Part shown: one piece after another, positions 18,187 to 27,331 of the stretch
Position numbering within the stretch: the stretch's first letter is position 1
How the letters are laid out: every line of letters starts with the position of its first letter
Origin: Flavipsychrobacter sp964461535
GTDB taxonomy: Bacteria > Bacteroidota > Bacteroidia > Chitinophagales > Chitinophagaceae
DNA: 64,000 bases
Assembly: GCA_964461535.1 (NCBI GenBank)
Contig: CAYWUY010000004.1
Coordinates: forward strand, 33,728-97,727
Reading direction: 5' to 3'
Program-made: the position numbers and the translations under genes
The notes under the pieces: model-generated
Seen by the model: the letters and a program-made list of their open reading frames with translations, nothing else
What the model was told of the DNA's origin: nothing
Databases searched by the model: none

Positions 18187-19180
18187 CAGCTAGTGCTTTC
18201 TTTTTTTCGCTTGGGTGTCCGTCAGCAAAAGCAGCTTTAGGCGTTAGCCCTAAAAGGTCAAACATAGCTTTGTCACTATTAAACTCCGGATTAGGAGTAG
18301 TTAATAATTTATCACCGGCAAAAATAGAGTTAGCTCCTGCCATAAAGCAAAGTGCTTGTTCTGCTACAGATAATTCTAAACGACCGGCTGACAAGCGCAC
18401 GGCAGCATCTGGCATTACTATACGTGCGGTTGCTACCATTCTTACCAATTGGTCAAATGGCACACGATTATTATCTCCTAACGGAGTGCCTGCTACTGGT
18501 ACTAATGTATTAATAGGAACAGATTCTGGGTGCTCAGGCAAATTGGCAAGTGTAAGTAGCATGCCTATTCTATCTTCATTAGTTTCGCCAAGGCCTATAA
18601 TACCGCCACTACATACAGATATACCTGCTTTGCGCACGTTAGATAATGTTTTTATACGATCATCAAAAGTACGTGTGGTTATTATTTCGCTATAATGCTC
18701 TTCCGATGTGTCTATATTATGGTTATATGCATATAGTCCGGCATCGGCTAGCTTTTCAGCCTGACTTTCAGTAAGCATACCAAGGGTACAGCATACTTCC
18801 ATATCTAGCTTGTTTACCTCTTTAACCATATCTAGCACACGGTCAAAATCACGGTTATCGCGCACTTCTCTCCATGCAGCACCCATACAGAATCTTGATG
18901 CACCCCCTGCCTTAGCATTTTGCGCAGCTTTTAATACATCTTCTGTTTTCATTAGGGCATGTACTTGCACTCCTGTGTTATAGCGTGCTGCTTGCGGGCA
19001 GTAAGCACAGTCTTCTGAACAACCACCGGTTTTAACAGATAATAGGCTGCTAATTTGTACTTCTCCGAATTTATGATGCTCTTTATGCACTATTGCGGCA
19101 TCTAATACCAATGACAATAGTGGACGATTATGGATCTCTTGAATTTCTTCGCGTGTCCAGTTATGACGAATTTGTGTCAT
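18173..19180 (-). CDS. bioB: biotin synthase
   Basis: A 335-residue radical-SAM enzyme that inserts sulfur into dethiobiotin. The cluster motif is CSEDCAYC (Cys54, Cys58, Cys61), followed by CMGAAWR and other family segments (CCTLGML, YNHNIDTS, CSGGIIGLGE). Length is typical. It is the first gene of a bioB-bioF pair; bioA, bioD and birA are not in the window. I looked for a BirA-type palindrome upstream and did not see one. Confidence 0.95.
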   Translation of the reverse strand: MTQIRHNWTREEIQEIHNRPLLSLVLDAAIVHKEHHKFGEVQISSLLSVKTGGCSEDCAYCPQAARYNTGVQVHALMKTEDVLKAAQNAKAGGASRFCMGAAWREVRDNRDFDRVLDMVKEVNKLDMEVCCTLGMLTESQAEKLADAGLYAYNHNIDTSEEHYSEIITTRTFDDRIKTLSNVRKAGISVCSGGIIGLGETNEDRIGMLLTLANLPEHPESVPINTLVPVAGTPLGDNNRVPFDQLVRMVATARIVMPDAAVRLSAGRLELSVAEQALCFMAGANSIFAGDKLLTTPNPEFNSDKAMFDLLGLTPKAAFADGHPSEKKKALADEAC

Positions 19181-19367
19181 TTTTAGTTCAACTTTGAGCA
19201 GCGAAACTATTCGATTTTTACCACTTTTTGAAAAAAACAGACTTTATTCGATGATAGCGGTAAATATAAAACTTGCTTAAAATACGCTTATTGTTGTCTG
19301 TAAATACATAATTTCAGTAAATTGCTAGTATAAGAGTGCGGTTTTACAATAAGTGTAGCTTCAGCTA

Positions 19368-21377
19368 TTGCTAAATATGCCTAATAGAAATATAAAGATT
19401 GTGGGGGGGCTTCTATTGTTATTATTGATAATAGGTAGAGCTACTTTTGCCCAGCCGGCTGCATACTACTTTAGTAAAGCCAGAGCCGAGAAAGCGGATA
19501 GTCAGAAAATAGTTTACTACAAACAAGGCTTTAATAAGTTTAAGACTCCATATCCTGACACGGCTGAGCTATTTGCCCAAGAAGGCTTAAAATATGCGTT
19601 AGAGCATAAATATATATTGGGAGAGGCCGAAATGATAGGGCAGCTAGCCATGCTAGACCAACGCATGGGTAGGCCTGAGCTGGCTGTGAAAAGGGCTAAT
19701 TATGCTATGTCTTTATACAGGCAAGCCAAAAATACATCAGGTGAGGCTGATATGTATAATGCACTAGGTGCTATAGCAGCTACTAAAGGCGATGTAGATA
19801 TAGCTCAGGATAATTTTTTCAAGTCGCTGAAGCTACACGAGCAGGAGAAAGATACTCAAGCTATAATGGTAGAATATACCAATATAGGCGCACTATACCT
19901 GCAGCAAAATGATACACTTAATTCAGGCAAGTATTTAAGGATGGCCGAAAAATTAAGTGAAAAACTGAAGGTCAGTGATATTACCATATCTCTATACAAT
20001 TATTTGGGCATACTGCACCTTGTAAAAGGAGAAAGGGACAAAGCAATGTCCTATTTCGAGAACAATGTGAAGATGAGTGCTGGAGATAAATTTGTTGGTT
20101 CTCATGTAGAGGCGCTTATTTACTTGGGTTCTTTGCATACTGATGAAGGTCATCCTGATCAGGCCATGGCTTGTTTAGATGAGGCTTTGCAGTTTGCCAG
20201 AAACCATAAAATGGTTGAAGAGATAGCCGATATTTATTTAGAGAAGTCTAATATAATTAAGGGCAAGAATAAAGACTTGTATAAAAAATATATGGATAGC
20301 GCAGCCTACATCTGTGAAAAAATGGGTAGTAGAACTAAGCTAGTAGCATTTTACGAACAGCAGTCTTTATTAAAAGAGGCTGAAGGAGAATATAAAGATG
20401 CCCTTGTATTGCTGCGTAAAAGAATAAAGCTTACCGATAGTATAAATAGCAGCAACAGGGCTAATGATTTAAAATCCATAGCTGCCGTTTATGAGTTGGA
20501 AAAGTCTGACTTAAAAGTAACACAGCTTGAAAATCTTAATAAAAGAATATCTACCCAGCGTAATACAATTATTGTAGTTTCATTCATTAGCATTTTGGGA
20601 CTTATTATTACGTTCTATTTCTACACTAAATCGGTGAGGCTGAATAAAATGTTGAGAGCTCATGAAGCTGAATTAGAAGAAAGTAATAAAACCAAAACAC
20701 GATTATTCTCGGTCATAGGTCACGATTTAAGATGGCCAGTAGCACGCATACCCACAGTGTTAGATATGTATGAGGACCCTGAAACTACCCCGGAAGAGAA
20801 GGAGTTTTTAATGTCTAACCTAAAAGAGCATACCATAGCCACTGTAGAAACGCTAGATAAGCTATTATACTGGGGGCAGTCGTTAATGACCGGTGTATCT
20901 ATAAAGCAGGTAGACTTTGCAGTATTTAAATATGTAGAGGAGGGTATAAGGCTGAAAAAAATAGCATTGGGCGATAAAGAAATAAAATTGGTTAATAAAA
21001 TATCGCCTGCTATAGAAGTGTATGCCGATCCTACCCATTTCGATTTTGTGTTTAGAAATTTACTGGCTAATGCTATAAAATATACAGGTATAAAAGGTGA
21101 AATAATACTTGATGCAGATGCTCAGGTGCGCAATGGATATACAGTATTTAGCGTGAAAGATAATGGTATAGGTATGGATGCTAATAGGCTAAAAATGATA
21201 TTTTCCGCCATAGATAGCAGGCCCGGTACCGCCAAAGAAAAAGGAACAGGTATAGGCTTGATGCTATGCAAAGAGTTTATACACAAGAATGGTGGCGAAA
21301 TATGGGTAGAGAGTACAGAGGGTAAGGGTGCAACCTTTTACTTTTCGTTGAAAACTGCGGGAAATATAAATGCATAA
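19368..21377 (+). CDS. TPR-containing sensor histidine kinase
   Basis: A 669-residue protein: an N-terminal signal/TM segment (about 10-28), about six tetratricopeptide-like helical repeats outside the cytoplasm (about 40-390), one TM helix (about 398-418), a short coiled coil, and a kinase core. The phospho-acceptor is His452 in VIGHDLRWPVAR, the N box is RNLLANAIKY, and the G boxes are DNGIGM and GTGIGLMLC. No response regulator gene is adjacent. A seven-G run at 19403-19409 lies in the signal region. An in-frame ATG at 19377 is an alternative start. Confidence 0.87.
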   Translation: MLNMPNRNIKIVGGLLLLLLIIGRATFAQPAAYYFSKARAEKADSQKIVYYKQGFNKFKTPYPDTAELFAQEGLKYALEHKYILGEAEMIGQLAMLDQRMGRPELAVKRANYAMSLYRQAKNTSGEADMYNALGAIAATKGDVDIAQDNFFKSLKLHEQEKDTQAIMVEYTNIGALYLQQNDTLNSGKYLRMAEKLSEKLKVSDITISLYNYLGILHLVKGERDKAMSYFENNVKMSAGDKFVGSHVEALIYLGSLHTDEGHPDQAMACLDEALQFARNHKMVEEIADIYLEKSNIIKGKNKDLYKKYMDSAAYICEKMGSRTKLVAFYEQQSLLKEAEGEYKDALVLLRKRIKLTDSINSSNRANDLKSIAAVYELEKSDLKVTQLENLNKRISTQRNTIIVVSFISILGLIITFYFYTKSVRLNKMLRAHEAELEESNKTKTRLFSVIGHDLRWPVARIPTVLDMYEDPETTPEEKEFLMSNLKEHTIATVETLDKLLYWGQSLMTGVSIKQVDFAVFKYVEEGIRLKKIALGDKEIKLVNKISPAIEVYADPTHFDFVFRNLLANAIKYTGIKGEIILDADAQVRNGYTVFSVKDNGIGMDANRLKMIFSAIDSRPGTAKEKGTGIGLMLCKEFIHKNGGEIWVESTEGKGATFYFSLKTAGNINA

Positions 21378-21492
21378 TAGCTGGTGTGAAGTTAGTATTA
21401 TCTACCAATGGTAGACATGTTCTATTTTGAAATAAAATCTTAGCTTTAGCACTTCAAAACAAAAAAGGTAGAATACATTTAAATGAGATATT

Positions 21493-23082
21493 ATGAGCTC
21501 TGAGGCGACACAATCATTAGTTACTTGGTGGAACGAGGTAGAATTTGACGGTAAAGCGTTATACAGCATAGATGAAAATGGTGCTATTACGCTTAAAGCT
21601 AACCACTCTTTATTGCCTGAACGTACTGTGGCTACAGTTACGGAGGAAAATAAAGAGGTAGTACTTAAGAATCTTAAAGAACGCTACGATGCACTAGTAG
21701 CTAAAACTACTGAACTAGAAGTAGAATGGCTGGCAACAGAAGATAAAACTAAGCTAGCCGATAAACTTGAACATCTGAAAGACCAGCTAGCGCATGCTAA
21801 TGCACTGGGAGATATGCTAAAACCCACCAACATTGTTGCTGAATGGGTGAGGGCTTTAGATGAGATAGTAACTGTGCACTACCAAGAAAAACTAAAGCTG
21901 ATGCTAGAGGCTGAAAGCCTTGCTCAAAGCACAGAATGGAAAGAAACTACACAGTTTTATAAAGAAGTAGCAGATAAATGGAAGCTATGTGGTTACGTAG
22001 ACCGCAAGCGCAATGACGAGCTATGGAATAGAGTAGAGGCGGCTAAAAATACCTTTATGGATAGAAAGCGTGCTCATTTTGAAAATGAGGAAAAAGACAT
22101 GCTTTCGACCCTAGACTTAAAAATAGAGCTGGCTGAAAAAGCAGAAGCACTAGCTAACTCTGAAGATTGGAAAGCTACTACCGAGGCTTACCATAATATT
22201 ATAGAGCAGTGGAAGAGCATTGGCCGCACATTGCCTAAAAAGAATGAAGAACTATGGCAGCGTATCAATGCTGCTAAGAGTGTCTTCTTCGATAGAAAAA
22301 AGCTGCATTTTAATAAAATACAAGAAGAGCAAGAGGCTAACCTGGCTGTAAAAACCGCTTTGGTAGAAAAGGCTGAAACTCTTAAAGATAGTACAGACTG
22401 GAACAGCACGGCACAGCTTTTTGCATCTATGATGGAAGAGTGGAAAAAGACCGGACGTGTACCTCAGGAGCATTCTGAAGAGCTTTGGAAGCGTTTTACT
22501 ACCGCGCAAGAGCATTTCTTTGATGCACGTAGGCAGCACAACTCTCAAATAAAGCAAACCCTTGATAACAACTATCAGCAGAAGTCGGCTTTGTTGAAGC
22601 GTGCTGAGGAGTTGAAGAACTCAAGCAGATGGGGTGAAGTAACCCAAGAAATGAACCAGCTTTTTGAGGACTGGAAAAAAATAGGTCCTGTGCCGCGTGA
22701 GCACAACAATACCCTATGGGATGCTTTTATAGCTGCACGTAAGCATTTCTTTGCTCGTAAAGATGCTAATAGAGACCAACGTAAGGAGTATGCTAAGGCT
22801 ATGAAGTCTGCCAGAACTGAGCAGGCCTACAACCTGGTAATGAAAATGAGGGATGAAATAGCACAAGAGGAAGAGCGCTTTGCCGACCTAAAAAATGCTA
22901 TGGAGAACATTACTCCGGGTAAGAAAGCCGAGGAACTGCGCACTCACCTTGAGGTGCTGATAAAGGATAGCGAGGCTAAAATGAGAAGACTGAAAGAGAA
23001 GCTAGCTGCCGGAGAAGACGAATTAAAATCTATAAAAGATAAAGAAGAGGCCGCTGCTAATAAAGAAGCTGCTGAACAATAA
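21493..23082 (+). CDS. DUF349-repeat protein
   Basis: A 529-residue, very helical and charged protein with four clear DUF349 units of about 70 residues (roughly 135-205, 206-278, 279-350 and 352-422). Each unit has a W-x10-W pattern with ELW and FxDRK/FFDAR segments (for example DWKATTEAYHNIIEQW, ELWQRINAAKSVFFDR), and a coiled-coil tail rich in Glu/Lys/Ala follows. DUF349 proteins are widespread in Bacteroidota and have been connected with cell-wall or stress phenotypes, but their biochemistry is unknown. It is a single-gene unit. Confidence 0.83.
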   Translation: MSSEATQSLVTWWNEVEFDGKALYSIDENGAITLKANHSLLPERTVATVTEENKEVVLKNLKERYDALVAKTTELEVEWLATEDKTKLADKLEHLKDQLAHANALGDMLKPTNIVAEWVRALDEIVTVHYQEKLKLMLEAESLAQSTEWKETTQFYKEVADKWKLCGYVDRKRNDELWNRVEAAKNTFMDRKRAHFENEEKDMLSTLDLKIELAEKAEALANSEDWKATTEAYHNIIEQWKSIGRTLPKKNEELWQRINAAKSVFFDRKKLHFNKIQEEQEANLAVKTALVEKAETLKDSTDWNSTAQLFASMMEEWKKTGRVPQEHSEELWKRFTTAQEHFFDARRQHNSQIKQTLDNNYQQKSALLKRAEELKNSSRWGEVTQEMNQLFEDWKKIGPVPREHNNTLWDAFIAARKHFFARKDANRDQRKEYAKAMKSARTEQAYNLVMKMRDEIAQEEERFADLKNAMENITPGKKAEELRTHLEVLIKDSEAKMRRLKEKLAAGEDELKSIKDKEEAAANKEAAEQ

Positions 23083-23136
23083 ACGTACTTAGTATAGCAA
23101 GTGCATAGCCGGGGCAGTAGTCTCGGCTATTGTATT

Positions 23137-24297
23137 TTAGGCTTGTGGCCGTGGTAAAGTAAAATGCAGTAGCACCAGGCCTGATATAGCAGATAGTGCC
23201 GATGCCGTAATGATGGCAATTTTAGAGGCATCTACAATGGTGGTATTGCTAAATGCCAGCAGGGTAACGAATATAGACATGGTAAAACCTATGCCCCCAA
23301 GTAGCCCTAGTCCGGCTATATTTATCCATTTAAGCTCTCTTGGTTTGGCGCATAACTTTAGGTATATAGCTACAAAGCTAAAGCTAATGATGCCCAGCGG
23401 CTTGCCCAATAACAACCCGGCGGCTATGCCTAAGTTGTTAGTAGTAAAAAGGGTATCGGCAGAGGCATTACCTAGCACTATGGCAGTATTGGCCAGTGCA
23501 AATATGGGTAGTATACCAAAGGATACCGGACGGTGCAGGAAGTGTTGCAGCTTGTAGGATATAGAGTCTTCGCTGCCGGTGCCAAAGGGAATAACGAATG
23601 CCAGTAGCACACCCGATAGGGTAGCATGCACACCACTGTGTAGCATGCACCACCACATGGCTACGCCTCCTATCAAGTAGGGTAACAGTACATTTACCTT
23701 GAGTCTATTACATATGCCTAGTACGGTAAATATGCCTAGTGCAGCGCCCAAATAGCCCCATGCCAAACCTTTGCTGTAAAATAGTGCTATGGTTATAATG
23801 GCGCCTAGATCGTCTATAACGGCTAGGGCGGTTAGGAATATTTTCATGGAGGGCGGAACCCTATTCCCAAGTAGCGATAGCACCCCTAGCGCAAAGGCTA
23901 TGTCGGTAGCCATAGGTATGCCAGCGCCCGAACTATAAGGGGTATTATAGTTGCATGCCAAATGTATAGCCGCTGGCACTAGCATGCCGCCCAGGGCGGC
24001 TACCGCAGGTAGCAGTGCTGTTTTTAGGTTAGATAATTCACCTATATACACTTCGCGCTCTAGCTCTAGCCCTATCATAAGGAAGAAGATGGCCATAAGC
24101 CCGTCGTTTATCCAGTGGGTAAGTTCATGGCCGCCAGCATGTATATTCCAGATGCCTAGATAGGCCGACTGTGTAGCCGTGGTATTGCTAAGTAGTAGAG
24201 ATGCTACAGTACATATAAGCAAGATAATGCCCCCCGACTTTTCACTCTCGAAAAAGTCGGTAAAGAGCTTGCTTAGTTTAATAGTTCTACCCCTCAT
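23137..24297 (-). CDS. nhaA: Na+/H+ antiporter NhaA
   Basis: A 386-residue, 12-helix inner-membrane antiporter that exports Na+ in exchange for H+. Recognisable stretches are FFLMIGLELERE, the ion-site region MATDIAFALGVL and ALAVIDDLGAI with its adjacent aspartates, and the C-terminal LGGIGFTMSIF. The length is normal. It is divergent from the AraC-family gene, with 95 bases between the starts. Confidence 0.93.
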   Translation of the reverse strand: MRGRTIKLSKLFTDFFESEKSGGIILLICTVASLLLSNTTATQSAYLGIWNIHAGGHELTHWINDGLMAIFFLMIGLELEREVYIGELSNLKTALLPAVAALGGMLVPAAIHLACNYNTPYSSGAGIPMATDIAFALGVLSLLGNRVPPSMKIFLTALAVIDDLGAIITIALFYSKGLAWGYLGAALGIFTVLGICNRLKVNVLLPYLIGGVAMWWCMLHSGVHATLSGVLLAFVIPFGTGSEDSISYKLQHFLHRPVSFGILPIFALANTAIVLGNASADTLFTTNNLGIAAGLLLGKPLGIISFSFVAIYLKLCAKPRELKWINIAGLGLLGGIGFTMSIFVTLLAFSNTTIVDASKIAIITASALSAISGLVLLHFTLPRPQA

Positions 24298-24392
24298 GCC
24301 TAAGGCAAATGTAGTGTTTTTGAGTTTTGTTATAAGACCATGCTTGTTAATATAGGTGTTATAGAAAGCCGAAAAATCGTAGCGTACTGTAT

Positions 24393-25268
24393 ATGCAATT
24401 ATACCTCATGGTCATGTGTATGTATATTTGTAATATGGATGCGGTATACATTATTCCGGATATGCTAGTGGGTGGCCTGCCTGAGACGCCTGCTATTGTG
24501 CACACTTATGTGGGTACATCTAATCTGGAACGCCAAAAGGTACAGCTAAATAGTTATACGTTCAGCTTTTTGCGTGCGGGTACTAAAAGGGTAGTACATG
24601 GTGCAGATGTATGCTCTATTGATGCATCGGCATTTGTACTGATGCGTGCTGGAAACTGCCTGATGACAGAGCACCTTACGGATGAGGCAGGCTATGAAAG
24701 CGTACTGCTGTTTTTTACTGCAGATTTGCTAGGGCAAATACTTGACCGACACCCGGAGCTACGTGCTGCACCCGATGCTATGCACATAAATAGTGTGGTA
24801 GCTTTTAACTACGACCATTATATACAAGCATTTGTAAATAGCCTGGAACATATAAAAGATACGCCTAAACTGCTTGAACTTAAGGTAGAGGAGATACTAC
24901 TGTATCTGCACCAAAAAGATGCAAGTGCGGTAACAGGCATGCTGGCTGCGGCTATTACCCTTAGCGACGATGAGCTGTACTTTAAGCAAGTAGTGGTGGC
25001 TAATGCTCACTTGTCTGTAGATGATCTCTGCTTTATGACCCACAAAAGTAGGTCTACCTTTCAGCGGGTGTTTCAGCGCATATTTGGCATGCCGCCCGGT
25101 AAGTGGCTACTGGAGAAGCGTATGGAGCATGCCGCTTACCTACTGAAACACAAGCACTTGCGCCCAACCGATGTGTATACTGAAGTGGGCTTTGAAAATC
25201 TATCGGCTTTTTCTGCAGCTTTTAAGCAACACTACGGGGTGACGCCTATGCACTACCGACAGCAGTAA
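24393..25268 (+). CDS. AraC-family transcriptional regulator
   Basis: A protein of up to 291 residues with an unassigned N-terminal sensor half and a C-terminal AraC-type double helix-turn-helix (about 195-290). Motifs are VDDLCFMTHKSRSTFQRVFQ, GMPPGKWLLEKRM and VGFENLSAFSAAFKQHYG. The start is uncertain: ATG codons at 24393 and 24435 are both possible, and the first 14 residues look unlike a conserved domain. It faces the following PEBP gene on the same strand and is divergent from nhaA. Confidence 0.82.
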   Translation: MQLYLMVMCMYICNMDAVYIIPDMLVGGLPETPAIVHTYVGTSNLERQKVQLNSYTFSFLRAGTKRVVHGADVCSIDASAFVLMRAGNCLMTEHLTDEAGYESVLLFFTADLLGQILDRHPELRAAPDAMHINSVVAFNYDHYIQAFVNSLEHIKDTPKLLELKVEEILLYLHQKDASAVTGMLAAAITLSDDELYFKQVVVANAHLSVDDLCFMTHKSRSTFQRVFQRIFGMPPGKWLLEKRMEHAAYLLKHKHLRPTDVYTEVGFENLSAFSAAFKQHYGVTPMHYRQQ

Positions 25269-25375
25269 TATGACTAAATAGCACTACTTTTTGGCAGAAA
25301 TGCGTAACAATGCCCTGTGATGCCGTGGCTAGCTTTGCAGTATATATTATTACTAATAGTAAAACTATACTGAAC

Positions 25376-25912
25376 ATGAAAAAGCTACTACTGACAGTGG
25401 GCCTTAGCGTAAGTGCTGCTATGGCATGGGCGCAAAACTTTACCTTAAAAAGCCCGGGACTGGGTGGGCAAGCCACACAAAAAGAATTTTTTAACGGCTT
25501 TGGTTGCAACGGGCAAAATATATCTCCGGCACTGCAATGGGAAAATGCCCCGGCAGGTACTGCCTATTATGCTGTTACCATATATGATAAGGATGCGCCT
25601 ACAGGTAGTGGCTGGTGGCACTGGATAATGTTTAACATACCCGCTAGTGTGACCCAACTAAAAGCTAATGCCGGAGATGTGAGCCAACACCTGGCACCGG
25701 AGGGTGCAGTGCAAAGTATAACCGACTATGGAAAGCCGGGTTATGGTGGCCCTTGCCCGCCTGCAGGCCCTGCCCACCAATATGTAATAACCGTATATGC
25801 ACTAAAAAACAAACTAGACCTGGATAAAAACGCCAGTCCTGCTATGGTGGGTTTTTATTTGAATGCGGGTGCCTTGGCTAAGGCTTCTGTAGTGTTTTAT
25901 GCCCAACAGTAG
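25376..25912 (+). CDS. YbhB/YbcL-family PEBP-like secreted protein
   Basis: A 178-residue phosphatidylethanolamine-binding-protein-like (Raf kinase inhibitor-like) protein. A signal peptide (MKKLLLTVGLSV...AWA) precedes the fold; visible are FNGFGCNGQNISPALQW, the ligand-site YDKDAPTGSGWWHW and YGGPCPP with GPAHQYV. YbhB-type proteins are periplasmic or cytoplasmic with unclear ligands. I use the ATG at 25376 because it gives the signal peptide; the frame is open 22 codons further upstream without such character. Confidence 0.87.
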   Translation: MKKLLLTVGLSVSAAMAWAQNFTLKSPGLGGQATQKEFFNGFGCNGQNISPALQWENAPAGTAYYAVTIYDKDAPTGSGWWHWIMFNIPASVTQLKANAGDVSQHLAPEGAVQSITDYGKPGYGGPCPPAGPAHQYVITVYALKNKLDLDKNASPAMVGFYLNAGALAKASVVFYAQQ

Positions 25913-25940
25913 GTAGCCTTACTTTAGCTAGCTGCAAAAT

Positions 25941-26350
25941 TGTGGATAAAGGTATTTTTTATAAAATAGGGTATAATCTGCTGGCTGAAAGTGTGTAAGT
26001 GTTTGATAATAAACTATTTACACTAAAAATAGCCAGGGTATAGACCGGTATTTTACCAGGTATTTTAGGTATAAAAACGGCGTTTTAGGTATATTATACC
26101 CAAAATATACCCTATTATACCCAAATATACCTTTTGCAAAGTATTGATAAACAAGCATTTATATAGTATGTGTATACTATAAGTATAGCGTTTTTTGCTG
26201 TAAATCCTGCTAAAAGTGTACACTTATGCCTATGCAGGAGGCTTAATCCTGATATAGGTGTACACCCTTTATGACCACTCCCCACAATGACAAAGAACTA
26301 TTGAAGCCCACAAATGTAAATAGCAGCCCCCTAAAGGCTGCTATTTTGTG
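25941..26350. repeat. structured TATACC-rich non-coding element, copy 1
   Basis: This 567-base gene-free region (25913-26479) holds a dense cluster of GGTATA/TATACC words (about eight between 25969 and 26131), including AGGTATATTATACCC. It also holds the palindrome ATAGTAT-GTGT-ATACTAT (26163-26180), a nested palindrome (26216-26265) and a hairpin pairing AATAGCAGCC (26319-26328) with GGCTGCTATT (26336-26345). A DnaA-box-like 9-mer, TGTGGATAA (reverse of TTATCCACA), lies at 25941-25949. It shares exact blocks with the region behind cas13b (58307-58580): TATAAAATAGGGT and GGTATATTATACCCAAAA. I see no coding potential. The function is unknown; its position is at the edge of an accessory patch. 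Confidence 0.55.
26216..26265. other. 50-base nested palindrome
   Basis: GTGTACAC occurs at both ends (26216-26223 and 26258-26265), itself self-complementary, and an inner stem CAGGA (26235-26239) pairs with TCCTG (26247-26251) around GGCTTAA. The arms are flanked by partly matching TTAT/ATA bases. It has no T-tract and is not an ordinary terminator. Confidence 0.5.
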
Positions 26351-26379
26351 GATATGTTGTAGAGGAATTTTTTATTGTA

Positions 26380-26440
26380 AAATATTTGGTGGATAATCGG
26401 TTATTTCCCGATTATGTGGTGGGGATTTTACAGTTTTGAT
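26380..26440 (+). repeat. diverged direct repeat flanking AbiE module, copy A
   Basis: From AAATATTT (26380) to TTTTGAT (26440) this stretch matches 27973-28034 with the same spacing between blocks: AAATATTT, ATCGG, CCGATTATGT and ATTTTACAG. Here the inner part forms a perfect inverted repeat, TAATCGG - seven bases - CCGATTA. It lies 40 bases beyond the stop of abiEii, so the copies bracket the toxin-antitoxin pair. Confidence 0.65.
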
Positions 26441-26479
26441 GGGTTTACAGGATTCTTATGAGTGTTTTACTAAGTATTA

Positions 26480-27331
26480 TTAATTGAATTTTAAGTGCTT
26501 GACCAAATCTGTAAAGTATTGTTTATTCCAAATATTTATTACGCTACTATCAGATATAAAACGAGCGGCATCCTCTTTAATACTATCAAACGATACTGTA
26601 TCTATTTTTTGATGTAATATTTTAAGAAATTGTTCTTTTGTCATCTCTTTTTCTTGCCAATGCCCACTGTCTATAGCTCTCATTAAAAAATGGTTGATAT
26701 TTAGTGGTGTTCCTTTCTTTATATACCATTCTAAGTCATACCAGTCCCTACCTTTTACCCTATTCTCCCATTTGCGAAATAGAAGGGCATGCATTTTTCC
26801 GGCAAACAAATCGGGTAACCTAAAGCATTTTACATAAAATGAGTATGGTCGTAATAGTAGCTTTTCTTCTGTTTCAAATCCTAATGGTGGAACTCGATCT
26901 ACTTCAATTTTTATTTTAATATTAGGAGATATATTTACCCCATTTTGTTTTATTACATCTTCCAATATTAGTTCTTTCCATAACGTCTCTTGTTTTAGGA
27001 ACGCAGATTCTACACTTGATAGCGTGGTTTTCTTTTTTTCTTTAATACTTACTGTCATTCCCACTGCTTTAAATTCTGTGATTAATCCATCAAAATATGG
27101 TTCTAAAGAAAAATCTGTTTCCTTTTCTAATAAAGAGAAATCTAAGTCTTCAGAAAATCTATCTAATCCATAAAATATTCTTAATGCAGTACCTCCGTAA
27201 AAAGCTGCCTTTTCAAAGAAACCTGCTCTATGCAATCCTGCTAAAGCTATTTCTTGCATTATTTCTCTTAGTGCGGCTGATGCATCTTGTTGATTTTGCG
27301 GATTGTATTCTTGCAGCCATTCTTTAATCAT
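26480..27331 (-). CDS. abiEii: AbiEii-type nucleotidyltransferase toxin
   Basis: A 283-residue DNA-polymerase-beta-like nucleotidyltransferase of the AbiEii/AbiGii family, the toxin of a type IV toxin-antitoxin and phage abortive-infection system. The core motif GGTALRIFYGLDRFSEDLDF spans residues 46-65, with acidic residues Glu61, Asp62 and Asp64. A later KMHALLFRKWENRVKGRDWYDL carries the conserved lysine and RDWYD block. It overlaps the antitoxin gene by four bases (ATGA), so the two are translationally coupled. Both catalytic blocks look intact. Confidence 0.9.
   Translation of the reverse strand: MIKEWLQEYNPQNQQDASAALREIMQEIALAGLHRAGFFEKAAFYGGTALRIFYGLDRFSEDLDFSLLEKETDFSLEPYFDGLITEFKAVGMTVSIKEKKKTTLSSVESAFLKQETLWKELILEDVIKQNGVNISPNIKIKIEVDRVPPLGFETEEKLLLRPYSFYVKCFRLPDLFAGKMHALLFRKWENRVKGRDWYDLEWYIKKGTPLNINHFLMRAIDSGHWQEKEMTKEQFLKILHQKIDTVSFDSIKEDAARFISDSSVINIWNKQYFTDLVKHLKFN

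Noticed and set aside
19181..19260. BirA-type biotin operator upstream of bioB
   Set aside because: No long inverted repeat of the GTTTAC/GTAAAC type was found.
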